Positions 50,399 through 59,876 of a stretch of 64,000 nt of DNA are shown here, one piece after another (position 1 is the stretch's first letter; every line of letters starts with the position of its first letter). Location of the stretch: contig JAFGFG010000009.1 of the NCBI GenBank assembly GCA_016931255.1, positions 1 through 64,000 of the forward strand. The letters are read 5' to 3'. This DNA comes from Candidatus Aenigmatarchaeota archaeon (GTDB lineage: Archaea > Aenigmatarchaeota > Aenigmatarchaeia > QMZP01 > JAFGSV01). The position numbers and the translations under genes are program-made. The notes beneath the pieces are model-generated. The model saw only the letters and a list, made by a program, of their open reading frames with translations, was not told where the DNA came from and searched no databases.

Positions 50399-51466
50399 CT
50401 ATCTGCTTTTGGGCGGTGCGTATCTCGGGGGCTCACCAGGCTCGTCGTCTTTCTGAGGTTCCGGTGCTTCCCTGGCCTTAGGCTTTTCAAGCGGATTTTC
50501 TGTCATAACCTTCTTCTCAGGAGTCTTCGGAGGCTCGGGAACAGGAGCAGGCGACGAAGCGAACTTCATCTTTCTTATGGATTCAATCATGGGGTTCAGC
50601 GAGCTTTTTACAACCTCTTCAATGGAGTCGATTCTTGCGTTGGTTTCCTCTATGCTTTCTTTCTGAATACCTATATCCTTTTTCAGGTTCATCACCTCAT
50701 CTGGTGATGATGCCCCGCTCTGGGATGATGAATTCTTCATATCACTTTCAATTTTCTCAAGTCTTTCTTCCAGATCGCTGAACCTGACAGCTATTTCTTT
50801 CATTTTTTCATCAGCTATCTCTTCAGTGAGCTCCTCGATGTCTCTTCTTCTGCGCTCCTTGAGTATCCTTGTTCTGTCATCCTTGTCCTTTGGTAGCGGC
50901 GATCTTGCAAAAGGCAGGGGTTCGAGTTCATCCCTTGGCACGGGAGGCGGACCCATTCCGGTGGAGTCTTCCATCCTGTCAATAAAAGCATCAGGTCCCA
51001 TTTTCCTTTCTTTCGGCACATCGTCGATGTCATCCATGTCGTCAAGGTCATCGTCCCACTTGGTTGGCGCAAACTGATTCTTTGGTGCAGCAGGCGGCAT
51101 ATTGAATCCCCTTGGTGAAAAAGGCTCGTCACCCGTCATATCATCAATTTCCGGTTGCTGAGGCGATGGCTGTTCTGGAGACATTGGCGGTATTTGTCTG
51201 GGCTGAAGCGGCCTCTGCGGCTCCTGTGGCATTGCAGGCATCTGTGGAACTCCCTGGGCCGAGCCAGAAGAACCTGACCTCATGGCGTCCTTCATTGCGC
51301 GGTCAACCTCTATGGGGCTGAATCCGTCCTCTCTGAGTGTTTTTACAATCTCCGGTTCCGAGAAGCCCTGAGAAGACATGGAAAGAACTTTCTGAGTGGG
51401 GACACCCCTCCCCCCGGCGGCTGGTGCCGGTGGCGCATTACCCTTCTTTTTCCCCAATCCTAACAT
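50399..51466 (-). CDS. Proline-rich coiled-coil cytoplasmic protein
   Basis: About 355 residues. The N-terminus is glycine/proline-rich, followed by a UBA-like helical motif (GFSEPEIVKTLREDGFSPIEV, ~35-55). A long Pro/Gln/Asp-rich linker precedes a coiled coil (~220-310; DLEERLEKIESDM, ETNARIDSIEEVV) and a charged proline-rich tail. No membrane segment. The coiled coil recalls FlaC/FlaD-type accessory proteins of archaeal motility machines, a structural analogy only. It pairs with a second coiled-coil gene just upstream. ATG 51466 (MLGLGKKKG) fits better than the longer frame. Confidence 0.65.
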   Translation of the reverse strand: MLGLGKKKGNAPPAPAAGGRGVPTQKVLSMSSQGFSEPEIVKTLREDGFSPIEVDRAMKDAMRSGSSGSAQGVPQMPAMPQEPQRPLQPRQIPPMSPEQPSPQQPEIDDMTGDEPFSPRGFNMPPAAPKNQFAPTKWDDDLDDMDDIDDVPKERKMGPDAFIDRMEDSTGMGPPPVPRDELEPLPFARSPLPKDKDDRTRILKERRRRDIEELTEEIADEKMKEIAVRFSDLEERLEKIESDMKNSSSQSGASSPDEVMNLKKDIGIQKESIEETNARIDSIEEVVKSSLNPMIESIRKMKFASSPAPVPEPPKTPEKKVMTENPLEKPKAREAPEPQKDDEPGEPPRYAPPKSR

Positions 51467-51509
51467 AATCAGTACCGCATTTATAATTACTTTCATCTCT
51501 ACTTAAAGA

Positions 51510-51887
51510 TTACTCAGGTGCCTTATCTGGCTGCCCTGCAAGCCGTGGGAGGATTGACTCGAACAGCTTTACTGTCTCCTCAACCCTCTTCAGCTCACTC
51601 TTCTTTACCATGAACTGGAGCTGCTTCACAACCTCCTTCAGTGTGTTATTGACTGTATTCGTTTTCTCGTCGAGAGCTGTCATCTTTTCTTCAATACCCT
51701 TCAGCCTGACATCAAGTGATTCAAGCTTTCCTGAGAACGATTCATCAAGAGAGCTTATCCTGCTGGTGAGAATCCTTTCCCTTTCCTCAATGAGCCTGAG
51801 CCTCTTTGTGTTGTCGTTGACCCTTCCGACGATTTCGTTGACTATCGGCGCTCCGCCCTTCTTCTTTCCTGAAGACTGCTCATTCAT
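51510..51887 (-). CDS. Coiled-coil protein (FlaC/D-like)
   Basis: About 125 residues. A short basic N-terminus (GKKKGG) is followed by a nearly continuous coiled coil (NEIVGRVNDNTKRLRLIEERE ... LKEVVKQLQFMVKK). Short size and lack of other domains resemble FlaC/FlaD-like scaffolds, or partners of the neighbouring coiled-coil protein. It is divergent from the ATPase gene, so the 94-nt gap probably holds both promoters. Confidence 0.65.
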   Translation of the reverse strand: MNEQSSGKKKGGAPIVNEIVGRVNDNTKRLRLIEERERILTSRISSLDESFSGKLESLDVRLKGIEEKMTALDEKTNTVNNTLKEVVKQLQFMVKKSELKRVEETVKLFESILPRLAGQPDKAPE

Positions 51888-51981
51888 GACAGGCATAATA
51901 TCAAACTCCGGTTATTTTTATTTAGTCTGCCACAATATAAAAGTACACAGAGATTTGAACAGCAGTTCAGGTGACCGGTTT

Positions 51982-54228
51982 ATGGCTTCAGGCGAATACA
52001 CGTATGATGAAGACGAGCAGAAGCTCAGGCTCAATTATCTCGGTTCTGCTTTTGGCGCGAGTGTGGAGGATTATGCCGAATGCATGGCAGATGTCATAGA
52101 CAAGATTCTCGAGGTCAAGAGCGTCAGGACAATAATACTGACCAAGGACAGGGAATACGAGTACGGTCCGGACCAGACTAAGATGCTTGTGGAGATATCC
52201 AATGTCATAGAGGATGTCGTCCGTGAGAGGCTCACAGGAAGGATAAAGGCAGCTGACAACCTCCAGAAGCGAATGATACCCGAGATGAACGCGCGTGTTC
52301 AGGAGATTGTGCTGAACCTCCTGAGGCGGGACCCCATAGGCGCCTATGTCGAGGTCATACGCGAGATGAGGCGCGTCAAGATAAAGGCAAAGCATACCAA
52401 TCAGAAGAGCGTTTATGATTTCTACGTGGACTATCTGAAGAATGTTCTCAATGTGCTGAAGACCAAGCTTGAGGCAACACAGATAATAAAGCTCGCAAAG
52501 CCTCACATAGCCGGATATACGCAGGGCGACAGGTCTCTCTACCGTGAGATGTTCGTTCCGAGCATACGGCCTAACTTCATGCTCACCCGTTACATGATAA
52601 CACCTCCTGAGAACGGCAGGTCTGTCAAGAGGTACAATGTAGGCGACACGGAAGTGGAGATTTTCAAGCTTCCTGACAGGGCTGAATACTTCTACTATGT
52701 TCTGCCTCCCGAGTTCATTCTCAGCGAAGAGAAGTATGCTGTGCTGGATTCCGCGCGGAGGTACATGGCTACCCATAGGCCGAAGGATGCTGAATTCGTC
52801 AGAACAGGAAAAATACGCGAGGTCTTCTTTAGCATAGGAAGGGACATGATACGGGAAGTGGCCGACCAGCAGAGGGTGCACCTGACATCAAAGGACATCG
52901 AGCAGCTTGCCACCATACTTACAAGGTATACAGCAGGCCTTGGCGTTCTCGAGATACTGCTTGCTGACGAGAAGATTCAGGACGTGTACGTCAACTCTCC
53001 TGTTGAGTCACAGCCCATACTGATAAACCATTCGGAGTTTGAGGAGTGCAGGACCAATCTCATACCGACGCAGGATGATGCCGAGGCATGGGCTACAAGG
53101 CTGAGGATGCAGTCTGGAAGGCCTCTGGACGAGGCCAATCCTGTATTGGACACTGATGTGTCTGTTCCGGGAGGGAATGCAAGGTTCTGCGTAATCACGA
53201 GAACGCTGTCTCCGCATGGCCTTGGCTTTGCCATAAGGAGGCACAGGGACAAGCCATGGACGCTGCCGCTTTTCATAAACGCCAAGATGCTCACGCCTCT
53301 GGCTGCCGGCACACTTTCATTCCTCATAGACGGCACAGCGAGCATGCTGGTCGCAGGTGGGAGGGGCGCAGGTAAGACATCCATGCTTGCGAGCATAATG
53401 CTTGAGATACTGCCGAAAACAAGGATTGTCACCATAGAGGATACACTTGAACTGCCTGTGGACCAGCTCAGGGACATAGGATATAACATCGAGCGCCTGA
53501 AGTCCCGTTCTGTCCTGACAATGGTGGAAACAGAAGTGGCCTCGGACGAGGCTCTCAGGACTGCGCTAAGACTTGGTGATTCTGCGCTGGTTGTGGGCGA
53601 AGTCAGGTCAACGGAAGCCAGAGCCCTGTACGAAGCCATGAGAATAGGTGCGCTTTCCAATGTGGTTATGGGCACAATCCACGGCGAATCAGCTTATGGT
53701 GTCTTTGACAGGGTCGTGAATGACTTGGAAGTTCCCATGACATCATTCAAGGCCACTGACATAATTCCCATATGCAAGAGCCTCCGTTCTGCTGACGGTC
53801 TCCACCGTTTCAGGCGAATGACAGAGATAACAGAAGTCCGCAAGAAATGGGAAAAGAACCCTGACAAGGAAGGCGGCTTCGTCAACCTTTTCGAATACTC
53901 CGCAAAAGAGGATGAGATGAAGCCTACGGATACACTTGTCAACGGCGAATCCGAGACACTGAACAGGATTTCAAGCTACGTCAGGGAATGGCACGGCGAC
54001 TGGGCAGCTGTGTGGGAAAACATAAAACTCAGGGCTGACATCAAGAAGGCCATGGTGGAAATGAGCATCAGGACGAAACGGCCTGAACTGATGGAGGCGG
54101 AATGGTGCGTGAAGTCGAATTCCATGTTCCACCTTTTCTCAGAAATCACGCAAAAGGATGTCGGGGCAGTTGAGGCAAAGACAGTCTACGATGAATGGCT
54201 CAAGTGGTTCAGGAGCAGCATAAGGTAA
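51982..54228 (+). CDS. Type IV pilus/secretion ATPase (TadA/VirB11/GspE superfamily)
   Basis: 748 residues. A long N-terminal domain (~1-330) precedes the secretion ATPase core. That core has the N2 motif GLGVLEILLADEKIQDVYVNS, Walker A GGRGAGKTS (~458-466), an Asp-box region RIVTIEDTLELP, Walker B ALVVGEVRSTEA and the His box MGTIHGES. It powers assembly of pilin-like filaments together with the adjacent TadC-type protein. The true start is ATG 51982; the frame remains open upstream but only antisense to the coiled-coil gene. Archaeal FlaI and TadA-like enzymes are both possible assignments. Confidence 0.93.
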   Translation: MASGEYTYDEDEQKLRLNYLGSAFGASVEDYAECMADVIDKILEVKSVRTIILTKDREYEYGPDQTKMLVEISNVIEDVVRERLTGRIKAADNLQKRMIPEMNARVQEIVLNLLRRDPIGAYVEVIREMRRVKIKAKHTNQKSVYDFYVDYLKNVLNVLKTKLEATQIIKLAKPHIAGYTQGDRSLYREMFVPSIRPNFMLTRYMITPPENGRSVKRYNVGDTEVEIFKLPDRAEYFYYVLPPEFILSEEKYAVLDSARRYMATHRPKDAEFVRTGKIREVFFSIGRDMIREVADQQRVHLTSKDIEQLATILTRYTAGLGVLEILLADEKIQDVYVNSPVESQPILINHSEFEECRTNLIPTQDDAEAWATRLRMQSGRPLDEANPVLDTDVSVPGGNARFCVITRTLSPHGLGFAIRRHRDKPWTLPLFINAKMLTPLAAGTLSFLIDGTASMLVAGGRGAGKTSMLASIMLEILPKTRIVTIEDTLELPVDQLRDIGYNIERLKSRSVLTMVETEVASDEALRTALRLGDSALVVGEVRSTEARALYEAMRIGALSNVVMGTIHGESAYGVFDRVVNDLEVPMTSFKATDIIPICKSLRSADGLHRFRRMTEITEVRKKWEKNPDKEGGFVNLFEYSAKEDEMKPTDTLVNGESETLNRISSYVREWHGDWAAVWENIKLRADIKKAMVEMSIRTKRPELMEAEWCVKSNSMFHLFSEITQKDVGAVEAKTVYDEWLKWFRSSIR

Positions 54229-54263
54229 TTTTTTTCTTTAAAGAAAACGAACAAATAATTAAC

Positions 54264-56363
54264 ATGTCGTTTTTCAGCAGGAAGAAGAAGGCTCCTCAGG
54301 CACCTGCTTACAGCACCGGCCAGCTTGATCCCAGAATGATAAACATCTCATCAAGGGAGTACAGGCTTTACCGCAGCAAGTCGGAATTAAGGCTGAACTG
54401 GTATGAGCAGCTGGCCAAGTTCGCTGTCGGCATAATAAATGTGAGTTTTGACAAGAAGACCACGGATGACATAAATGCCGCAATAGACTTCACAGGACTG
54501 CGCATAAAGCCGAATGCGCCGACAGCTCTGTTCCTGATGAGCATTATATTCTTCTCGTTCCTCGGAGGATTCCTGTTTGCGCTGAGGATAGTCCCGACAG
54601 CCTATGGAGTGATTGCATCAGTGATACTCGGGCTTGCTGTCGGGTACTTCCTGATGTCGTATCCGAAAAGCCATATGAAGACGCTCCGCATACAGGCAAG
54701 CTCGCAGGTCGTCCTTGCGATACTCTACATGGTGGTGAGCATGAGGATATCGCCGAATGTCGAGCGCGCGCTGAGGTTCACGTCGTCCAACATATCAGGC
54801 ATGCTTGCATGGGACATGAGAAGGCTCCTGTGGGACATAGAGATGGGAAAATACTACTCAGCCAACGAAGCGCTTGCGAATTACATCGTCAAGTGGAAGC
54901 CTGAGAACGAGGAATTCTCGGAAGCGCTGAGAATGATAGTGGATTCGCAGAGCCAGATCCAGGAAAAGGCTGAAAAGACTTTGGACGAGGCGCTCAGGGT
55001 TGTCCTTGAAGGGACGAGGGACAGGATGAAGCACTATGCGCAGGACCTTCAGATGCCTGTCACCATGATTCACATGATGGGCATAGTCCTTCCGATACTC
55101 GGCTCTGTGATGGCTCCGATGGCAGCAATTTTCCTGTCAGACATGATTACGCCATGGCATTTCCTTGCCGGATACGACATACTGCTGCCCATTCTGCTTG
55201 TGTGGTTCATAAACAACACGCTGAGCAAGCGTCCTGTGACATTCTCAAAGATAGACGTCTCGCAGCATCCGAGCCTTCCGCCGCCGGGAAGCTTCATGAT
55301 CAGGAGCGGTAAGAAGAGGATAATAGTGCCCGCATTACCCATAGCGCTCCTTGTGGGGGCCCTCATACTAATAATGCCTGTGCTGTATTTCGCTGAGCAT
55401 TCAGAATTTCTCATAGTCCCGATGGTCGATGACGGCAGTGGAAACATGGTGCCGTCTGAAATCCAGGACCCGGCTCCGGATACGACTCTCCTTATGTCCA
55501 TACTGATAACAGTAGGAGCCGGAGCGTCGCTGTCCATATACTTCCTCCTCTCCAATCTCCAGCGCTCGCGAGTCGAGGCCACTGTATACAAGATGGAATC
55601 TGAATTTGAACTGGCTCTTTTCCAGCTGGGCAACAGGATATCCGGCGGCACACCTCTGGAGATAGCTGTTGAGAAGGCTGCTGTGGATGTGAAGGACATG
55701 GAGATTTCCAATCTCTTCCAGATTGTCCTGAGGAACATGCGCAACTTCGGGATGACATTCGAGAACGCGCTGATGAATCCCCAGAGCGGCGCGCTGAGAT
55801 TCTACCCGAGCAGGCTGATACAGAACGTGATGAGAACCATAACAGACACCGCCAGGAAGGGCGTGCAGTTCGCTTCGGAATCCATGCTCACTGTATCCAA
55901 GTACCTGAAAAGCGTGAGGGAGACACAGGAATACATGAGGACGCTGCTTTCTGAAACCACGAGCAGCATGCAGTTCCAGGCTTATGGAATGGCACCGCTC
56001 GTGAGCGGCCTCATAGTGGCAATGTCCAGCGTCATCATACAGATCATAGGATTCCTCGGCACCAGGCTCAACGAGTTCGGCCTGCAGGACAGCTTCGGCA
56101 TAGACCCGAGCTCTATACTGGGGTCATCAAGTGCTGTGACCCCCGCGATGTTCCAGCTCATAATGGGAACGTACCTCATAGAGGTGATAATAATCCTTGC
56201 CATGTTCGTGACCAAGGTCAACAGGGGGGATGACAAGTCGAGCCAGTGGCTGCTGGCCGGAAAGATGATATTTATAGCTGTGATAATATACTCCATGGTT
56301 GCAATAGGCTCAAGTATGATGTTCGGCAGCATGATAGAGGATGCGATGAGGACACTCGCGTAA
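54264..56363 (+). CDS. Pilus/secretion platform membrane protein (TadC/FlaJ-like)
   Basis: 699 residues. Two similar halves each carry a T2SF-type cytoplasmic domain (first ALRFTSSNISGMLAWDMRRLLW..., second ALFQLGNRISGGTPLEIAVEKA) with groups of membrane helices between and at the end (~9 in all). This matches FlaJ/TadC platform proteins that anchor the ATPase. The basic N-terminus MSFFSRKKKAP is cytosolic. ATG 54264 is 35 nt after the ATPase stop. Confidence 0.9.
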   Translation: MSFFSRKKKAPQAPAYSTGQLDPRMINISSREYRLYRSKSELRLNWYEQLAKFAVGIINVSFDKKTTDDINAAIDFTGLRIKPNAPTALFLMSIIFFSFLGGFLFALRIVPTAYGVIASVILGLAVGYFLMSYPKSHMKTLRIQASSQVVLAILYMVVSMRISPNVERALRFTSSNISGMLAWDMRRLLWDIEMGKYYSANEALANYIVKWKPENEEFSEALRMIVDSQSQIQEKAEKTLDEALRVVLEGTRDRMKHYAQDLQMPVTMIHMMGIVLPILGSVMAPMAAIFLSDMITPWHFLAGYDILLPILLVWFINNTLSKRPVTFSKIDVSQHPSLPPPGSFMIRSGKKRIIVPALPIALLVGALILIMPVLYFAEHSEFLIVPMVDDGSGNMVPSEIQDPAPDTTLLMSILITVGAGASLSIYFLLSNLQRSRVEATVYKMESEFELALFQLGNRISGGTPLEIAVEKAAVDVKDMEISNLFQIVLRNMRNFGMTFENALMNPQSGALRFYPSRLIQNVMRTITDTARKGVQFASESMLTVSKYLKSVRETQEYMRTLLSETTSSMQFQAYGMAPLVSGLIVAMSSVIIQIIGFLGTRLNEFGLQDSFGIDPSSILGSSSAVTPAMFQLIMGTYLIEVIIILAMFVTKVNRGDDKSSQWLLAGKMIFIAVIIYSMVAIGSSMMFGSMIEDAMRTLA

Positions 56364-56390
56364 TTTATACCATAGTTACCAATACTAATT

Positions 56391-59279
56391 ATGATTCTCA
56401 AGGGAGTCCTCGGAACTGAGATGACGCTGGGGAGCTTCACCAAGCTGCTCATGGTCGTCTTTGTAATGATTGGATTCACGCTCTTCATAACAGGCGTTGC
56501 CACGAACATGAACGAGACGACCAGCAAGGCCTGCCAGAAATATCCGGAGCTTCCTTTCTGCAGTGGAAGTGAAGATGACATTTCAGCATTAAATGACAAG
56601 ATTGCGGTGCATTCCACACAGGCTCTCGCATGCGCGATAAAAAGCGAGTGGCTTGGAAGGTCGCAGGAATGCGCCGTTGGAATAAACGACCTTCGCAATA
56701 GTGACGATCTCGCACAGCTTTCTGGAATGGACCTCAGTGACGAGGATTTCTACATTCCCAGTGAATTTGCCAAAGTCGAATGCCATGCGGTAACCACAGT
56801 CGAGAATCCCGGAAAATCCAGAATAATAGAATATGATGGAGGCATAGCCAGCGACAATGTCTGCTACCAGTACGTCGAGGGCACAGGATGGATGTGGAGT
56901 GACTGTGATGAGGAACTCCTTCCATTGTCAGACCAGCACCCCCCCGGCGTGAACAATCTTCCCCTTGTCCACGACTATTTCAGGGACAATGTCATTGCTT
57001 TCGGTAATACAAAGACCGAATCGTACAATTACCTTCTGGGGCTTTTCGAGGGAACGCTGAACGGCAATAACTATGCAGTGCTTGACGACAGCGGGAAGAG
57101 GCTTGTTTACAATGATGACACCGAGAAGATATCCAACGACAGGATAAGAGTGTGGCATTCCATGTCATTGGAGGAATATGAAAGCTCTTCATGGGCAGAT
57201 AAGATTGCCAATGGAAAAGGAGGCTTCTGGGAAGGAGATGACGACAGAATATTCGTGGAATTGATTGAAAGGTCTGGTCCTATTTATATGACATCGGGAA
57301 CAGTGATCCATAAGCTTTATGAGCAACTGGATTATTACACTCCGGGAACTGCAGTCACGCTTGCAACCACGACATGCAAGGTGAGCGACTTCTACCTGCC
57401 CCAGGATTTTGACCAGATAAGGATATTGGGAATTACCATGGATGAGCCGAGAGCATGGGTCGCAGGTTTCGGGGACCCTGAATACATCGTGTACTGGCAG
57501 GACTTCCCCCAGGGAGAAGACTATTCATGGACAAGCCTCGGCACATGGCTTGATTCTGCACTTTTCGTCTTCTTTGCAGGAGCTCCTCTTGGCGCAATGG
57601 TAAAAGGCACAAAATACCTTATCAAGGGGGTCGGGAAGACAGTGATAAGCGAGGCAGGCGGCGCATTGGCATCAAAAGGAGATGATGTGATTTCATCCAT
57701 GTTCAAAACGACCTCAGCAACAGACGAATCCATCCAGTATATAATATACGAAGAGGGCGTGACCAAGGCAACAAGAAGGGCAGTCCTCACAGAAGCTGTC
57801 GAGAAGGGGTTCTTTTCCAAGGTTGTCACCAATATGAACAGCTACTACAAGGGACCGAGCACCACGTGGCTGTTCACCAAGGCTGGCGTGCTGACCGGGG
57901 CTGCCTGGGCGGCTGCCTACATTGACAGCCTCAATGAGAAGTTTATGAAGCAGAAGTCATCGATGGTCCTGAAGATTCCATTCGCTGACCCGCAGCTTTT
58001 CATGATAGAAGAGATGGCATCAGCGCCTGCTGACACGTCTTATGACATATTCGGACCGGATACGTATCTCGGCCGCGAATCCGGCTCATACCCGCTTGGC
58101 ATTGTCAGGCCTGTGATGCTCGACAAGACAAGCACCATCACGCTTACGGATGGAGGAGAAGGCCTTCAGAAGGATACGCTGTTCTATCTTGCATCGCCAT
58201 GCCTTGCAGACCTTGACATAAAAAGGGAAACCATCTACTGCAGCAAGTATCTGTATAACTCAGCTGACCAGACATTCACGTGTTCAGACCCTATCTCAAG
58301 GGAAAGCGCGGAGAAAATGAAGGCACTTGGTTTCGAGGGTGTCAAGCCTTGCGGCTCTGCGCCTATAACTCTTGACGCTTTCCAGAACAACAGGCTTTTC
58401 AATGACAACAACAACGACGGAAAGTGGGATGAGGTTGTTGTCTATGGGCTGATAAATGAGATAGACTGGCTGAAGATAAGGGATATAGACTTCGACGGGA
58501 CCTTCGACGGCTATGAAGCCAAGATAGGCAACAATATCATTGTATCCACTGGTGAGAAAACAGGAAAGATAGACATGGGGCAGGACGGCACGTTCGACTA
58601 CACGTTCACCATCGTTGACAGGACATATGAAGTTGCCGGTTATACAACAGAGATGGAGATAAAGGACATGTCCGGCAATTCTGTCAGCAATTCATGGTCA
58701 TATCGAATGCAGGCGAAGGACCTCGTTGTATTCAGTGCGGTGGACAAGGAAAACATACTTCTGGGGCTTCCCATCGCCAGCGGCACCAATGTTGAAGATA
58801 TGGAATTCACATTCCTTCACGGGACAAGTGCTGAATTCAAGGACCCAGCAGACCCCGGCCCGCATCCGCTGAAGATAACGGATACCACAGGTGACGGTAA
58901 GATAGACACATTTTCAATGGGAAGGATGAGGCTTCTTGTCAGGGACACAACAGGGGACGGCTACTGGAATCGCTATGATGAGGACGATGACGGTCATCCT
59001 GATGTCTACGATTACGACAGGGAATACGGCACCATATACAGCCAATACTGCAGTATAGAAGGCATCACGATCACACCTGAGCTGAAGGAAATAGGCAAGG
59101 GGAATAATTTTTGCTACACCAGAATAAAAGAAGGACAAGCCACAGCAATAATGGTTGGGTCTGCTGTTTTTGGAATTGTACTGGAGCAGTTTACAGGTGG
59201 CGTAGCGTCAGCAATCGTGGTAGGCATAGTCAATACTGGAATCGCGTATGCACAGATGCAGGTCAAGAACTGGCCGTGA
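56391..59279 (+). CDS. Large surface protein (962 aa) with calcium-loop-like repeats
   Basis: An N-terminal membrane helix (~15-37, LMVVFVMIGFTLFITGVAT) is followed by a large extracytoplasmic region with many cysteines. Internal hydrophobic stretches occur near 380-400 and 490-510. Residues ~670-885 contain DxDxDG-type loops (DNNNDGKWDE, DIDFDGTFDG, DTTGDGKIDT, DTTGDGYWNRYDEDDDGHPD), as in thrombospondin type 3 or dockerin-like calcium sites. A C-terminal hydrophobic segment (~915-950) may re-enter the membrane. Gene order places it with the pilus machine, perhaps as an adhesin or tip protein (inference). Confidence 0.7.
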   Translation: MILKGVLGTEMTLGSFTKLLMVVFVMIGFTLFITGVATNMNETTSKACQKYPELPFCSGSEDDISALNDKIAVHSTQALACAIKSEWLGRSQECAVGINDLRNSDDLAQLSGMDLSDEDFYIPSEFAKVECHAVTTVENPGKSRIIEYDGGIASDNVCYQYVEGTGWMWSDCDEELLPLSDQHPPGVNNLPLVHDYFRDNVIAFGNTKTESYNYLLGLFEGTLNGNNYAVLDDSGKRLVYNDDTEKISNDRIRVWHSMSLEEYESSSWADKIANGKGGFWEGDDDRIFVELIERSGPIYMTSGTVIHKLYEQLDYYTPGTAVTLATTTCKVSDFYLPQDFDQIRILGITMDEPRAWVAGFGDPEYIVYWQDFPQGEDYSWTSLGTWLDSALFVFFAGAPLGAMVKGTKYLIKGVGKTVISEAGGALASKGDDVISSMFKTTSATDESIQYIIYEEGVTKATRRAVLTEAVEKGFFSKVVTNMNSYYKGPSTTWLFTKAGVLTGAAWAAAYIDSLNEKFMKQKSSMVLKIPFADPQLFMIEEMASAPADTSYDIFGPDTYLGRESGSYPLGIVRPVMLDKTSTITLTDGGEGLQKDTLFYLASPCLADLDIKRETIYCSKYLYNSADQTFTCSDPISRESAEKMKALGFEGVKPCGSAPITLDAFQNNRLFNDNNNDGKWDEVVVYGLINEIDWLKIRDIDFDGTFDGYEAKIGNNIIVSTGEKTGKIDMGQDGTFDYTFTIVDRTYEVAGYTTEMEIKDMSGNSVSNSWSYRMQAKDLVVFSAVDKENILLGLPIASGTNVEDMEFTFLHGTSAEFKDPADPGPHPLKITDTTGDGKIDTFSMGRMRLLVRDTTGDGYWNRYDEDDDGHPDVYDYDREYGTIYSQYCSIEGITITPELKEIGKGNNFCYTRIKEGQATAIMVGSAVFGIVLEQFTGGVASAIVVGIVNTGIAYAQMQVKNWP

Positions 59280-59309
59280 TTTTTTAACGAGCAAACCCAA
59301 GTAATATCC

Positions 59310-59489
59310 ATGGAAGTCACAATGGGGGTTGTCATAACAGCCATAATAATTCTTGTAGCAGGGCTTGTCTTTGCCACTCTCATATTCGGCTGGAGCGGTG
59401 ATGCCCGTTTATGGATGGAAAGCGTGATTTCTCCATTCCAGGACAGCCTCACCGGCGACAGGGTCACGGACCAGACCGTGAAGCCTTAA
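59310..59489 (+). CDS. Small pilin-like membrane peptide (59 aa)
   Basis: ATG 59310 to TAA 59489. A short N-terminus (MEVTMG) leads into one hydrophobic helix (VVITAIIILVAGLVFATLIF), then a soluble ~30-residue tail. The arrangement resembles an archaeal prepilin with a very short signal (Gly at residue 6), but no clear class III peptidase site is evident. It is in line with the neighbouring pilin-like genes. Confidence 0.6.
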   Translation: MEVTMGVVITAIIILVAGLVFATLIFGWSGDARLWMESVISPFQDSLTGDRVTDQTVKP

Positions 59490-59528
59490 GGTGCATATTT
59501 TTAAGTAATCCCGGCCATAATTATAAGC

Positions 59529-59840
59529 ATGAAAGGACTTTCGATGACGCTGAGCATAGTCATTGTGGCTATAGTTCTTCTCGTGACAGCCTTGGTTGTA
59601 CTTACGATATTCGGCGGGCAGATGTCAAGATTTCTGAGCATTTTTGGTGGAGTTCAGGATGAGGCAGTTCTGCAGAGTGCATGTAATCAGAGATGTGCAT
59701 CCTATTGCATGGGTCATCTGAATGACAACCTGAATGCATATTCTTGGACAAGCATGGGTTCAGTTAAGGATGCCAATGGAAAAGATGCACTGTGTTCCGA
59801 TGTAATGAATGGAATATCAGACCAGTGCACATGCCTGTAA
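59529..59840 (+). CDS. Pilin-like membrane protein (103 aa), cysteine-rich
   Basis: MKGLSMTLSIVIVAIVLLVTALVVLTIFGG gives a short basic start and a single long hydrophobic helix, as in archaeal type IV pilins. The mature part has seven cysteines (CNQRCASYC ... CSDVMNGISDQCTC), probably disulfide-bonded outside. A cleavage site is possible after Gly3 but is not compelling. It lies among co-directional surface-protein genes. Confidence 0.65.
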   Translation: MKGLSMTLSIVIVAIVLLVTALVVLTIFGGQMSRFLSIFGGVQDEAVLQSACNQRCASYCMGHLNDNLNAYSWTSMGSVKDANGKDALCSDVMNGISDQCTCL

Positions 59841-59876
59841 TTCTTATTTTTATTTTCTGTTCTTCATAACAGTTGT

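Noticed and set aside
51610..51981. 124-residue N-terminal extension of the secretion ATPase
   Set aside because: It is antisense to the coiled-coil gene, and ATG 51982 gives the expected start.
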